This document shows positions 23,755 to 37,099 of a stretch of DNA of 64,000 nt, in pieces. A program made the translations under genes and the position numbers. Source of the DNA: Sipunculus nudus (taxonomy: Eukaryota; Annelida; Sipuncula; Golfingiida; Sipunculidae); assembly GCA_026874595.1 (NCBI GenBank), contig CM049309.1, forward strand, positions 72,520,426-72,584,425, given 5' to 3'. The number at the start of each line of letters is the position of its first letter. Position 1 is the stretch's first letter. Under the pieces are notes generated by a model. That model did not search any database and was not told the DNA's origin. It saw nothing but the letters and a program-made list of their open reading frames with translations.

Positions 23755-26479
23755 GTCAGGTTTTGTTTTATGCATTGTTTTAAGGATACACTGGACAAAT
23801 TTGGTGTCAGCTAGTATAGGCAAATTGGAAATTTTTTCAAGTGAAGACATAGAACTTTTTCCGTTTCCTGTACACAGTTAAGCTTAAATCTTTTAGATTT
23901 AAAGAAACATCAAAAGATGTTATTCGTCAGTTTTTAGCTCAGCTGACTATAACTCAACTGAGCTATAGTCGTGGTCCATTGTCTGTCGTCCGTCCGTATG
24001 TCCGTCCATCCATCCGTAGATGTGGCACGTTTTGAAACCGTAAGACCTAGGAATCCAAAATTCGGCATAATGTTAGATGTCCTCAAGATCTCCTACCAAG
24101 CCGAAAACTGGGTCTTTGCGACTTTGTTCCTTTGAGAAATTAAGGAAAAACCTCAATTTTTTATTAAAAACCTATTTTCACACTTCAGGACTGCCTAATA
24201 TCAAAACGACTCATCTGTTTTTCCTCATATTTACCATAAATATTTCTCTATATAGTTCCTATGTACATGCCAGAAATTATGTCTGTATTATATAATTTAA
24301 AAAAGTTATAGGCCCAAACATAATGCATTTTGTAAAAAATCAGGAAAGATATTTGATCACTTAACACAAAACATGTTAAAGCTATGGACTTTTTTCCAGT
24401 AATATAACTTTAATTAATCAAAATTAAATTGTATACCCAAAATTAGATCAAAATCTTTTAAATTTTTTAAAATATTAACAAAAATAAAAATTGGTACCTT
24501 AAATTTTGCCCAACTTTCACCATGGCACGTTTTTTTTTCCTGTAAGTACTGTGGATTTAATTTTCACAGCATGTTTTGGTTAGCATTTTGTCTGTTAACA
24601 CCAAAAATTTGAAACCAGTTGATCAAAAACTGTAGATTTAATTCAAGTTTTCAAACACCATGTAATATATTGTTTACATCAAGCTAGTGTTATGTAGTTT
24701 GCAAGAGCTCAGCTCCCCAGCTTCAGCTCTCAGTTCCTAAAATTTGGCATACAATTAGATGTCTCCAAAATCCCCTACCATGCCAAGAATTTGGTCACTA
24801 GGACTTAATACCTTCGAGATTTTAATGAAGAACTTCATTTTTCCATTAAAAACCCATTGTTACTCATTGACTACCTAATATCAAAACCACTGATCTGACT
24901 TTAATTGTATATAATATACATATTTTCTATACATTCTCTATGCACATGCCAGAAATGATGTCAGTATTGCGTAATTGTTTTAAGTTATGGGCCCAAACAT
25001 AATGCACTTTGTAAAAAATCAAGAAATATGTTTTTTGTCAGGGATGTAACATTATTTGATCAAGATTCAATTGAATACCCAAAATTATTTCTGAATTTTT
25101 CAAATTTTATTAGTTATTAGTATAAATATAAAATTAGTACCTTAAATTTTGCTCAAATTTGACCATGGCTCGTTTGTTTGCTGTGAGCACTGTTGATATA
25201 ATTTTCATGTCATGCACACATAAGGATTTCAGCTTTTTAGTTTAGAAAGCTGAAAGAAATTGGCCAAAAATTGTAGCTTTTGTTAATGTTTCTATGAGAC
25301 CATGTCAGACCTTGGCCCTCTCCAGCCCCTCACCTGTATGTTGACCTTGTTGAACTTTCAGCAAATTATGCATGCTTGGGGCGAGGCATACACTGGGGGC
25401 AGCCAGGCAGCTTATGGCCAGCCACAGTTGATCCAGGTGTCCAACCCAACTCATCTAGTAGTTTTAACCAACAACATAACAATAAACAATAAATTAATAA
25501 ATTTTTATTGGTTTTTAATAACAAATTAAAGAAAAATAGAAAAGAAATATGTTAGTTTATAATAACAGGAAATTAACTTGCAGTTACTAATGATATAAGA
25601 ATCTTGTATCGATGGATAGAATGTCATGTATTCCAAATAACACCGTGCAGTCACCTAGTATATTTTAGTTCAATATTAATGATAAAAAAGTAAATCATAT
25701 TATTCATTACTAATGATTGGGGATCATATGAAGGAAATTAATGATAGACAAAGATGCAGTTGATAATATTAATCTAGATTCCTACTGTGTCTAGTGTGTA
25801 CATTGATGTGAAATTAGTCCAAAATGAATATATTACATTTATTTTTTGAAAATATAATTAAAAGCCATAAAACCAGGTACTTATGATCATTATTAAAATG
25901 TGTTAATTTTGTATATTCTGGATTCTCAACATCATTGTTTGGTGAAAACTGAATAAATACCAGACATGGTGCGAATAATTTGCAATTGTATTTAAATTCG
26001 AACATGAATATGTACTCCATTATAACATTTCTTGCATGGGAATTCAGGTAAAAATGAAAGTATATGAATACCAGTGTAAATACATTCAAAATGTATTCAT
26101 GAATGCATTCATGAATATATTCTTTAATATTATTTTAATAATCATTTCAGTTATATTTCATTTTAAACAAGTGACCCATGGGTCATGACGCTCAGCTGAC
26201 TGGGAAGAGATTCGCAAAAGGAAATTTTATCATCAGAATGGTAGTATATACCCATTCAACTGAAGCATCAAACAGATTAACCAACAGGCCAAGATTTAGT
26301 CTGTATTTATATATCTCAAAAATAGAGAAAAATGTGTTAACTTTTAAAACTAGAATACGGGTAACCGACAAGTGACTACATGTATCTGCCAAAATCGGAT
26401 AGTGAGGCATGGATTGAGTGGCAAGGGGAAATAGAGTGAGGTATGTTGCATATTAGCATGGATGTCTGCAGCCTAAATG

Positions 26480-28720
26480 TGTATGTAGGTTGTGCCACCT
26501 ACCACAAATCCAGAAAGCTGTCCAAGTTGTATACACCTGCAAAATTTTAGGCAGAAAAATCAAACCACTACATGTATATGAGCGATTTTTGCCCATGGCA
26601 TACAAACAGACAAACACTGTGCAAAAATCTTTGCAGGTAACCCCTCCAGTTTTGTGTATGATAAAGACCTATGTGAGATCTAAACACATGCACAATTTTG
26701 GCCCAATCGGTCAAATGGTTCCTGAGATATGAGCTTGGATGTGTGCAGCGTTAACTAGAATGTAGGTGGCATCTGTCATAAAATCAAGAAAGCTGTCCAC
26801 GATGTATAAACCTGCAAAATTTGAGGCAGTTATGTCGAACCACTACAGAGAAATGAGTGATTTTAGGCCACGGCAGACTAACAGACAGACGCTGTGCAAA
26901 CATTGTTACAGGTGGCGCCACCATTTTTGTGTATGTTACAGAGCTATCAAAGAGCTACATTTGTATAAATTTTATTTCCTGATCGGTCAAACGGTTCCCG
27001 AGATATAAGCTTGGATGTCATCAGCGTGAACGTGAACGTAGGTGGCGCCACCTGTCATAAAATCAAGAAAGCTATCCTGGATGTATACGCATGACGAATT
27101 TCAGGTGAATTAGTCAATTCACTGCAGAGATATGAGTGATTTTAACCCAAGGCAGATGAACAGATGGACACTGTGCAAACATGGTTACAGGTGGCGCCAC
27201 CATTTTTTGTGTATGTTATAAAGCAATCCAAGGGCTACATTTGTATCAATTTTATTTCCTGATCGGTCAAACGGTTCCCGAGATATGAGGGTTTATGAGT
27301 GGAAACAGACCCACAAATGGACACTGGATAGAGAGGAAAGGTCAGAGGTCAAGGCAAATTGGTTAGGCACCAGTTCACATGTGACCCGATAATAGGTGTA
27401 AGTTTGGGAAAAATCCGTCCATAAGTCTCCGAGGAGCTCTCTGGAAACGAACACCGGCAGAGGAACCCGGTCAAAAACATAGTATCCGCAAAACTTCGTT
27501 TTGGCAGATGCAAAAATACAGGTGGCTCCACCAGTCTGCAGAAACTAATAAAAACACTTAATGGTCAATATCCATGCAAAAAATCATGGTGATCTCTGCA
27601 TTAGTTGTTCAGATACTTAAGTTTTTGTATCAAATTGTCCATTATTCTGAGGGATACTTCGGAGTCCTATAGCTGGAAGGATATGGGTAACAGAGACCTA
27701 ATTTCAAGTTTCCATAGGCACCTTTTATGGGCCTCCTTGCATGACAAGAATGAAGATTCTAGGTCCAGTTGTTGCGATTTGTACCCTGTTGACAGATAAC
27801 AACATCTTTAAAGGTCTCAAAAAAAAGAAAAAAATTCGTAAAAATTTGAAAAAAACTAGAATACGGGTAGTCGACAAGCGACTATGTGTATCCGCCAAAA
27901 TCAGAGAAGGACGGGTGAAGTAAGGCATGGATTGAGTGGCAAGGGGATATAGAGTAACATGTGTTAAATATTAGAATGGATCTCTGCCAAATAAACATGA
28001 TTGTAGGTGGCGCCACCTGTTATTTGAACGAGAAACTATCCAAGTTATATACACAAGCATTCTTGTGTATGTTATAAAGCTATCCAAGGGCTACATTTGT
28101 GTAAAAAAATTGTCCTGATTGGTTGAATGAGTCCGGAGATATAAGCATGGATGTCTACAGCGTGAACCTGAATGTAGGTGGCGCCACCTGTCATAAAATC
28201 AAGAAAGATATGCGGGATGTACAAGCATGCTGAATTTCAGGTAATTTGGTCAAACCACTGCAGAGATATTAGTGATTTCAACCAAACGTAGACAAACAGA
28301 TGGACGCTATGCAAAAATGGCTGCAGGTGGCGCCACCTTTTGTTGTGTATGTTATAAAGCTATCCCAGGGCTACATTTGTGTAAAATTTTTTTCCGGATC
28401 GGTCAAACGGTTCCCGGGATATATGGGTTTATGTGTGGAGCATTAACGTGAATGTAGGTGGCGCCACCTGTCATAAAATCGAGAAAGCTATCTAGGATGT
28501 ATACGCATGCCGAATTTTAGGTGAATTAGTCAAACCACTGCAGAGATATGAGTGATTTTAACCCCAGGCAGATGAACAGATGGACACTGTGCAAACATGG
28601 TTGCAGGTGGCTCCACCTTTTGTTGTGTATGTTATAAAGCTATCCCAGGGCTACATTTGTGTAAAAAAATTTTCCGGATCGGTCAAACGGTTCCAGAGAT
28701 ATAAGGGTTTATGTGTGGAA
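26480..28720. repeat. Tandem array of ~280-bp units with GGTGGCGCCACC palindromes
   Basis: Units repeat the words CTGTCATAAAATCAAGAAAG, CACTGCAGAGATATGAGTGA, TGTATGTTATAAAGCTATCC and GATCGGTCAAACGGTTCC. Each unit carries two copies of GGTGGCGCCACC or a near variant: exact at about 27041, 27190, 28006, 28175, 28325 and 28457, variant at about 26490, 26760, 26909, 27519 and 28606. Confidence 0.85.
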
Positions 28721-28889
28721 ACAGACGCACAAACGGACGCTGGGCAGAGACGAAAGGTCAGAGGTCAAGGTCACTTGGTTAGGCACCAGTTCACATGTGA
28801 CCCGATAATTTGTGTAAGTTTCGGAAAAATCTGTCCAGTAGTCTCAGAGGAGTTCTCCAGAAACGAACGCGGCAGCGGAGGAGGCGGAA

Positions 28890-30930
28890 CCCGGTCAAAA
28901 ACATAGTATCCACAAAACTTCGTTTTGGCGGATTCAAATAGAGGTGGCACACCCAGTCTGCAGAAACTGATGGAACAGCTCATGATCAATATGTATGCCG
29001 AAAATCATGACCATCAGTGTTGTAGTTATTGAAATACTGCAGTTTTTGTATCAAATTTTCCATTATTCAAGGGGGGGGGGGGGTATTTTGGACCTATACA
29101 GCTTAAAGATATTGGGTAACAGAGACCTAATTTCAAGTTTCCATGGAGACTTTTAATGGGTCTCCCTGTGTGTCAAGAATGAAGATTCTTGGTCCAGTTT
29201 TTATGATTTGTGCCCTGTTAACAGATGTTCATATCTTTAAAGGTCTCAAAAATACCGGAAAATTTCGTAAAAAAAAAAAACGAACAAATACAGGTGGTGC
29301 CACCAGTCTGCAGAAACTTATGAAACACTCCATGATCAATATCCATGCAAACAATTATGGTTATCTCTGCATTAGTTGTTCAGATACTTTAGCTTTTGTA
29401 TCATAGTCAAATTTTCCATTATTCTGAGCTGTACTTTGGAGTGCCATAGCTCAAAGGATATGGGTAACAGAGACCAAATTTCAGGTTTCCATGGAGACTT
29501 ATCATGGGTCTCCCTGTGTGTCAAGAACGAAGATTCTAGGTCCAGTCGTTACGATTTGTACCCTGTTGACAGATAACTACATCCTTAAAGGTCTCAAAAA
29601 TGGAGAAAACAATTCGTGAACATTGAAAAATACGGGTGGCGCCACCAGTCTGCACAGACTGATGAAACATCTCATGATCAATATGTATGTCGAAAATCAT
29701 GACCATCAGTGATGTAGTCAATGAGATATTGAAGTTTTTGTATGAAACTTTTGACTATTCTGGGGGGTAATTTTGGGCCCCATAGCTCGAAGGATATGGG
29801 TAACAGAGACCTAATTTCTGGTTTCCATGGAGACTTTTCATAGGTCTCTCAGTGTGTCGAAAATGAAGATTCTAGGTCCAGTCGTTACGATTTGTGCCAC
29901 GCTAACAAATGACAGCATCCTCAAAGGTCTCAAAAATAGAGGAAAAAATCGTAAAAAATCAAACAGTACAGGTGGAGCCACCAGTCTGCAGGAACTGATA
30001 GAACATCTCATGATCAATATGTATGCCAAAAATGAAGACCATCAGTAATGTAGTTAATGAGATATTGAAGTTTTTGTATGAAATTTTTTACTATTCTGGG
30101 GGGTACTTTGGGGCCCCATAGCTCGAAGGATATGGGTAACAGAGACCTAATTTCTGGTTTCCAAGGAGATTTTTCATGGACCTCTCAGTGTGTCAAAAAT
30201 TAAGATTCTAAGTCCAGTCTTTATGATTTGTGCCTTGTTAACAGATGTTCACATTTTTAAAGGTCTCAAAAATAGAGAAAAAAATTCGTAAAAAATCGAA
30301 AAATACAGGTGGCGCCACCAGTCTGCAGGAACTGATAGAACATCTCATGATCAATATGTATGCCAAAAATGAAGACCATCAGTGATGTAGTTATTGAGAT
30401 ATTGAAGTTTTTGTATGAAATTTTTTACTATTCTGGGGGGTACTTTGGGGCCCCATAGCTCGAAGGATATGGGTAACAGAGACCTAATTTCTGGTTTCCG
30501 AGGAGATTTTTCATGGACCTCTCAGTGTGTCAAAAATTAAGATTCTAAGTCCAGTCTTTATGATTTGTGCCTTGTTAACAGATGTTCACATTTTTAAAGG
30601 TCTCAAAAATAGAGAAAAAAATTCGTAAAAAATCGAAAAATACAGGTGGCGCCACCAGTCTGCAGGAAGTGATGTAACATCTCATGATCAATATGTATGC
30701 CAAAAATCATGACCATCAGTCAAGTACTTAATGAGATATTGAAGTTTTTGTATGAAATTTTTGACTTTTCTGGGGGGTACTTTGGGGCCACATAGCTCGA
30801 AGGATATGGGTAACAGAGACCTAATTTCTGGTTTCCAAGGAGATTTTTTATGGACCTCTCAGAATCCCAAGTTACAAGGTTCTAGGTCCAGCGGTTACGA
30901 TTTGTGCCTGGTTTACGGACGGACAGACGG
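28890..30930. repeat. Tandem array of ~338-bp units bounded by GGTGGCGCCACC
   Basis: The boundary word GGTGGNGCCACCAGTCTGCA recurs near 29291, 29636, 29970, 30308 and 30646, a spacing of 334-345 bp, with an earlier degenerate start at ~28943. Units share CATAGCTCGAAGGATATGGG, TAACAGAGACCTAATTTC and CTCATGATCAATATGTATG. The last units are the most alike. A G13 run sits at 29071-29083. Confidence 0.9.
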
Positions 30931-31695
30931 ACGACGGACAAAGAGTGATCGCTATAGCTCAGATGACTTTCAGTCAGCTGAGCTAAAAATCATAAGATTC
31001 TCTTATTATTTTTAATAAAAATTATATTTGGGACAATATTTGTAATTTTTTTTTAATAAATAGTTAAACTCTTATATTATATGTTCTGATTATAAGTTAT
31101 ATGGCCAAGTCAAAATCTGTGTGACAATAGTACTCCATTTGTTAATAAAATAAATGAAATGAATCCTCTTCCCTGTCTCCAAAGATACTATCAAAATCAT
31201 ACATAAGCTAAACAACAACAACTCATAATACAGCTTATATTTATTACCACACAAAACCAACATGTGAATCATTTCTAAATCATATTTTTTTATCATATAT
31301 AACAGCTGAGCACCGTGACCCATAGGTCCCTTGTTGTTAGCTCAAGTGATGACAACAAATCTGACAGCACGGCAAAGCACCATATTGTATATTCTGTTAA
31401 TATTATCAGATGTTGTTTTATTGGTAAGGGGAATACATTTAATCATCCAATTAATGCGGTATTTGACTATCAATATTTTGTTTTTGCAGAGCCATGTAAC
31501 TTATAAGGCATGTAAGGTGAAAGATGATTGGTCAGAAAAGACATCAAAAGCATATGATTGGCTGAACGCTGCACAGTTGAACCAATAGAAGGGGGGACAG
31601 AGTATCGAAATATGTATGATATCCTGTTGTAATATATCATGTTGTAATGTATGATTTTCATTATGTAGTGTATTAAGGCATCCTTATTGTTACAG

Positions 31696-31790
31696 ATGTT
31701 GAGGAAGAAGAGGAAGATGAAGAGGATGCCCAGGAGTGTTTTGAGGAGCAGCAGAAGCAGCTGACAGCATTGATGGGAGGAATATTTTGA
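31696..31790 (+). CDS. SNAPC5: SNAPC5 exon 4 (last codons and stop)
   Basis: The acceptor TTATTGTTACAG precedes the exon. The first two bases complete an Asp codon (GAT) from exon 3. The reading then gives VEEEEEDEEDAQECFEEQ, LTALMGGIF and a TGA stop at 31788-31790. An acidic Glu/Asp run near the end is characteristic of SNAPC5 (the human tail has TEEEEEEEEEE). Phase 1 agrees with exon 3. The 3' UTR probably runs to an AATAAA at 33264-33269. Confidence 0.85.
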
Positions 31791-33300
31791 CCTTGTTACA
31801 ATTCAGCAAATCTGTCAAAGGATATGCCAGTCCATAGTGGGGACTGTGATGGGGTACAGCTGTATCAAAACTGTCCCAGGGATATGGTAGTTGGAGATAC
31901 TCGACAGGAATTATGGATGCTTATGAAGTAAAGAAGTACCAAGACTGTCCCAGTATGTGATAATTGAAAATTCTTCGTTGAGGATTTTGGTTGCTGTTGA
32001 AGTGTTAAATATCAAACTTATCCAAGGGCTAGAAATCTGCATTCTAAGGAATGCAAGCCTCCACTGTGTGAGATTTCCTATTGTGGGATGCTCTCAAAAT
32101 CATGTTTGCATTCACTTGTTTAGCGCTTATTCCAAGGTTAATTTGTGCCAAAGTGATTGTTTGTTTGTGAGTATTCCTTAATTATGTTCCTGAATCTTTA
32201 TCATATGCTGGGTCCACACCAAAATCCAAGTGATGTTTCATTGGCCTATTCCCAAAAGGCCCTAGAAATTTCAAGAGGAACAATTCATAATTGCCTGGGT
32301 TATGTGGTGAACAAACACGCTCAAGAATGGGTATGAACCCAAACCCTCTTTTCAGAGGCAATAACCAATTTAAGAATCTTAGTTGGATTTATAGTTGCTG
32401 ATAAAGAGCATTGGTATCAAAACTCTCCCAGGATATGTGAATTGGAGATCCTTACTGGGGTGTATAGTTGGATGATCTGCAAGAGTGCCAAAGCTGCCCT
32501 AGCATATGTGTTGGAAATCCATGATGGGGATTTTAGCCCCAAATCCTGATAAAGTACTACATACGATCCACAAAGCATATTTTCATTCCAGCATCTCATT
32601 CTGTGTCTTCTTGAAAATTCAGCTTGCCAAACTGGATGGGCAATGTCCTGAAGGACAATGCTGACTGGGGTTCCCATGTTCAAATTTACTCTGTGAACAG
32701 AGGTAGCCAGGGTTCAACATAGTGCTGATTGAATCATTAAAGGGGCCTATTCTGTTATCGTATGGTTATGAACTTTTTTAAATAGAAATTACCTGTAGCT
32801 CATTAATATATATGCAGAGTAAGCAATAAAATCGAATTCTGTAGAAAAGGTTAATAAATAGCTGTCTTTAACGTAAGCCGCCTCCCACAGAGGTAATACA
32901 CTGTCGTCCCAGATCTCCTTTGTTTTACCGAGCAACTTTGTAAAGCAAGAATATGTGGGTCTGACTTCTAGGGATTGGTAATCAGACCAGTGAGAGTGAA
33001 GGATCACATTGTGTATCCAGCTTTCAGTTTATTCATGTGACACCCACTCTCATTGGTCCAATCACAAGACTTGTAACACAGGGCCGAGAATCAGACGTGA
33101 TAGTGGTATTATTTGTAAAGATTAATTAAGTATTTTGTTGCTTTTGTTAAAAAGAGCATTTTCTTTTTTTAAGATATACATAGTGACAGATTGTCAGAGG
33201 AATATTTGGCTGATTGAGTGTTATCAAACATGCTATGGAGAGTAAGCTGTTGATGTGATGGAAAATAAATATAAATATTTTTATAATCAAAGTCTTGTAA
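31791..33300 (+). other. Probable SNAPC5 3' UTR with degenerate ~100-bp repeats
   Basis: It contains irregular repeats of CAAAACTGTCCCAGGGATATG and TTGGAGAT-like words (about 31860-32470). It ends near AATAAA at 33264-33269, followed by a T-rich and GT-containing stretch. No other coding sequence was seen. The extent is inferred from the poly(A) signal only. Confidence 0.4.
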
Positions 33301-34776
33301 TATATTTTGAATGGCATTTTGAACATGTTAAAAATGAGACCAATCCCCTTCAGTATTGATCAATGTATGTTACCTCATAATAATGATACATATTTGCAAA
33401 ATTTGGTGAAAATCCTCCGAGCCACAGGGGCTTTTAGGAATTTTGGGGCAAGTATTTGTGATGTTTGGGAATCCTTTCAGACGCATGGTTCTTTGGGCAC
33501 AAACATCCAATGGGGCCCACAAATTTCTGACTTTAGCAAAATTAGCAGTTGGATCCTTTCACAGTCACAGATCATCACCAGCTGCCTCAAACAAACGAAT
33601 CAGATGTGTAAATACTGCACTGACAACTGACACATTTCCCTCTAATCAAATAATCATATTATGTCTAAATTTCTAATTGCATAATGATACAAAAATAAAT
33701 AAAATACTAAAAAAATTTATTCAGATTTCCACAGATATGGATGTGAGGATGAAGCCTTTCTATAAACGGGTTCATGACCTTAACTGGAAGTAATCTTCAC
33801 CTGGAATAGGTCCATTTTAGGTGAAAATCATACAAAATATGAAATATCTAGTCACTGTCAAGAAAAGCTGGCTGGAATAGTCTAAAATCAGGTTTTACAG
33901 ATAATCTCGGACAGCATTGTCCAGGCGCGGATCCAGGATTTTTTGCAGGGAGGGGTCAACAGGTGTCCTGCATAAAAATTGTCTAAAAATAAGCTGTTTA
34001 ATACCCTAATCATTGCCACTTGACAATAGTGTAAGCAATATAATTCAGAAATGAATGGACAGATCTCATATTGTGCACAAGCAAAGATATGGGTGATAGG
34101 ATGAAGCCTATTTATATTGGGGTCATGAAACTAAATTCAGCAGGTCCCAAAACTGAGTGGTCCTGATCTTGAATATTTCCTTATTTTTAATGAAAAAACA
34201 CAGGAAACATATTTCTAAAGTGGATTCTGAATTTCAGAATGAAAGATCTGGAACTGTAAATTGTTGGATGAGTTTGAAAATCAGTGACTTAAACCTCAAA
34301 TTAAGTGGAATACAGGATTATTGTGAACCCCATAACTTTTGAGGTTGTGAATAATTTTTACTCCAATCAGATTCACAAATTGGTAACAACCAAGTCCTCC
34401 GAGGACTCACAACACAGGCAACCTTGACCTTAATCTTCATGGTTAAATCAGTTGAAATGCAGGATTATTGGGAAACCATTACCACAGATTTTTCCCCCCA
34501 AACGTGACACCCGCCTTGTTTCTACCAAAATCTTTTACATGTTTTAATAACCTTGACCTTCTAGGTCAAATCTGGGGAAATACAAGATATTTTTTTAGCC
34601 CCATTACTTTTGAAGTACTAAACTTCGATAAATTTTGTCAACCAAGGTGTTGGGACCTGCTAAAAAATTGGTGACCTTGACAAGTTTTTTTTATATGCCT
34701 AAGAGAAAAGGGCCCAGAAGCAGGTATTGACCCCCCCCCCCCCCTTTTTTCCTGAAGATTGGTGGTGCCACCTGTA
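33301..34776. other. Intergenic stretch between convergent SNAPC5 and GTF2A2, nothing coding
   Basis: It holds short degenerate repeats with CCTTGACCTT and AGGTCAAATC words (34420-34680), also seen at 39600-39680, and a C14 run at 34731-34744. The open frames here have no recognisable features. Confidence 0.5.
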
Positions 34777-35926
34777 TTTTTCACTCGGCTGACAATAGGT
34801 CATCTGAGCTATAGTCGTGGTCCATTGTCCGTCGTCCGTCCGTCTGTCTGTAGATGTGGCACGTTTTGAAACTGTAAGACCTAGGAATCCAAAATTTGGC
34901 ATTATGTTAGATGTCCCCAAGATCTCCTACCAAGCCAAAACCGGGTCTTTGCGACTTCTTTCCTTTGAGAAATAAAGGAAAAACCCCAATTTTTTTATTA
35001 AAAACTTATTTGCACACTTCAGGACTACCTTATATCAAAACCACTCATCTGTTTTTCTTAATATTTACCAGAAATATTCCTCTATATAGTTCCTATGTAC
35101 ATGCCAGAAATTAAGCCTGTTTAAAATAATTTCAATAAGTTATGGGCCCGAACAAAATGGACTTTGTAAAAAATCAGGAAAAATATTTACTCACTTAACA
35201 TGAAAAATTTGAAACTAGAGTCTATTTTCCCAAGTATATAACTATGTTTAATTAAGATTCAATTGTTTACCCAAAATTAGATCTGAATTTTGTGATTTTT
35301 TTAAGTTATTAGCATAAAAATAAAATCAGTACCTTAAATTTTGCCCAAATTTGACCATGGCACGTTTTTTTCCTGTAAGTACCATTGATTTAATTTTCAC
35401 AGCAAGTAAACATAAGTATTTAAATTTTTTAAATCTGAAATTTGAAAATTAAAGCTTGAAAATTAAGCTAGTTATTGATTTTCTTCTTTAGGCTCTATTG
35501 TAGTCTTTTGCTTTGATTACAGATTACAGATGCAGGGTCCCACTCCAGGTCACTGGAAGTCAGCTATGCCAGGGTTTCTGATTTGTTACAGTCACTGGGG
35601 GAGATCCCCTGCTGTGACAGGTGTACAGTTATTCTCATATCACAACCCCAATTAAATTTATAAAATATGAAGCACATTATGGATAAATAAAGACGCATTT
35701 AAAATTGTGAAATCTAAATCAAGTATTATTTTTAGATATTTATTGTTTTGCAGATTTAAAAGATATATTTTTGTGGTAAAAAATAAATAAACATTTGTAT
35801 GCATGATGTGGTGATATCTGACAAGAATGAGGCTTATGACGATGCAATTGAGAATTATGAATCAACTTTTATATTCAGATATATATGTTATATTGGAAAT
35901 GTATAGAAATATTAACTTATAATAAA

Positions 35927-36431
35927 AACAAGCGACCCATGGGTCATGACGCTCAGCTGACAAGCATGACCTGTATTTAAAGCCTGATGGTATACCATAT
36001 GGTATCTGACCATACTTGGAAGATGTAAGGTTTGGGATGAAAAGTCTGACTTGAAATGCATCCACAACTTTTTTCAAGAAGCTGGTCCTGTGACATTGAC
36101 CTTTGACCCTAAGACCTAAATATCAAAAGGTTTGTTCCTCTATTGACATGTGAGGTTTAGGATGATTATTTTGGCTATAAGAATTAATTCTGGGAGGTGC
36201 AAACACACCCCGTAACTCAGAGAATATAGGTCACACTGACCTAATTTCAGATCTGCAAGGAAATCTTTTTAGAACCTCTAAGACTTCATAGCGTTCATGT
36301 ATCTAGCCCTTACAGTTACAATTTGTGCCCTGCTAATGGACGGACGGCTGGCCGGACGGACAGACGGAAGGACGATGCACAAAGACCCATCGCTATAGCA
36401 CAGCATGACTAAAAGTCAGCTGAGCTAAAAA
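35927..36431 (-). repeat. Short inverse copy of the interspersed element (~505 bp)
   Basis: It begins AACAAGCGACCCATGGGTCA and ends GACGGACAGACGGAAGG, then AAAAGTCAGCTGAGCTAAAAA. Both termini are present, so this is the shortest complete copy in the window and the best one for defining the ends. Confidence 0.75.
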
Positions 36432-37099
36432 TCACTGAAACTGCACTGACAAAAGGATTTCTAAGGTGGCTAACTGGCAGACATAATGGATTTCTGACAA
36501 GTCTGACATTTGATATCACACATCCTCCAATAAGAGACCAAACTTGAAGCAAATCCTCCAAAGGATGTTACAGTAATGAATGTCCAAAACAATTCAAAAG
36601 GCATTTTCAGGCCCTCATATTAGATTTATAGATATGCAAATGTAAAAAGTGTAAGTCCAATATTTTTTATTATCACTCTGCTTTTCAATGGGATCAGCAG
36701 TGTAGGTTAACTGCAAAACCTGAAAGAAAAGAAATGCAGAAAGCATGACTAAAGGTCTTGTAATAAAAAAAAGCCATCCTAAATCCAGGTACACATCCAC
36801 ATATTATAAGAACAAACATTTGCTTTTATATCTGGTGATTTATATAAAAATATTCAGATATCTAGGAAACTAAGTTTATTGCTATGATTCCATAAAATAA
36901 ACTGCAAAATGTTCCCATCATCTTATAAATCAGTAGCTAAACCTTAATACTATACTCTCACAGTCTTAATGCCTGTCTGAAGCATTCCGGCAACAGTGTT
37001 TTTGTTATGCAGTAACGAGGTATTTATCACTCAGCCTTATCACTTAACAGGCTGATACAAAAGAGAGTCATATGTCACCAGCATCACTCAGAATTACAG

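Larger units (their letters stand above)
26166..30990 (-). repeat. Inverse copy of the interspersed element, containing GGTGGCGCCACC arrays
   Basis: It starts AACAAGTGACCCATGGGTCA (26166) and ends with GGACGGACAGACGG runs and the palindrome GACTTTCAGTCAGCTGAGCT (to 30990), the reverse of the other copies. The interior consists of two tandem arrays described separately: ~280-bp units at 26.5-28.7 kb and ~338-bp units at 28.9-30.9 kb. No coding potential was recognised. Confidence 0.7.
23931..31336 (+). repeat. Interspersed element, hairpin / GACCCATGGGTC family, copy 3, split by a nested inverse copy
   Basis: The left end is TTTTTAGCTCAGCTGACTAT with the palindrome and CCGT runs. The body has two successive left-body units (about 24010-24600 and 24720-25270). 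The right end is GTGACCCATAGGTCCCTTGT at 31315-31334. Between them an inverse copy (26166-30990) is inserted. The outer boundaries are inferred from orientation, so the pairing of the two ends is probable rather than certain. Confidence 0.5.
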
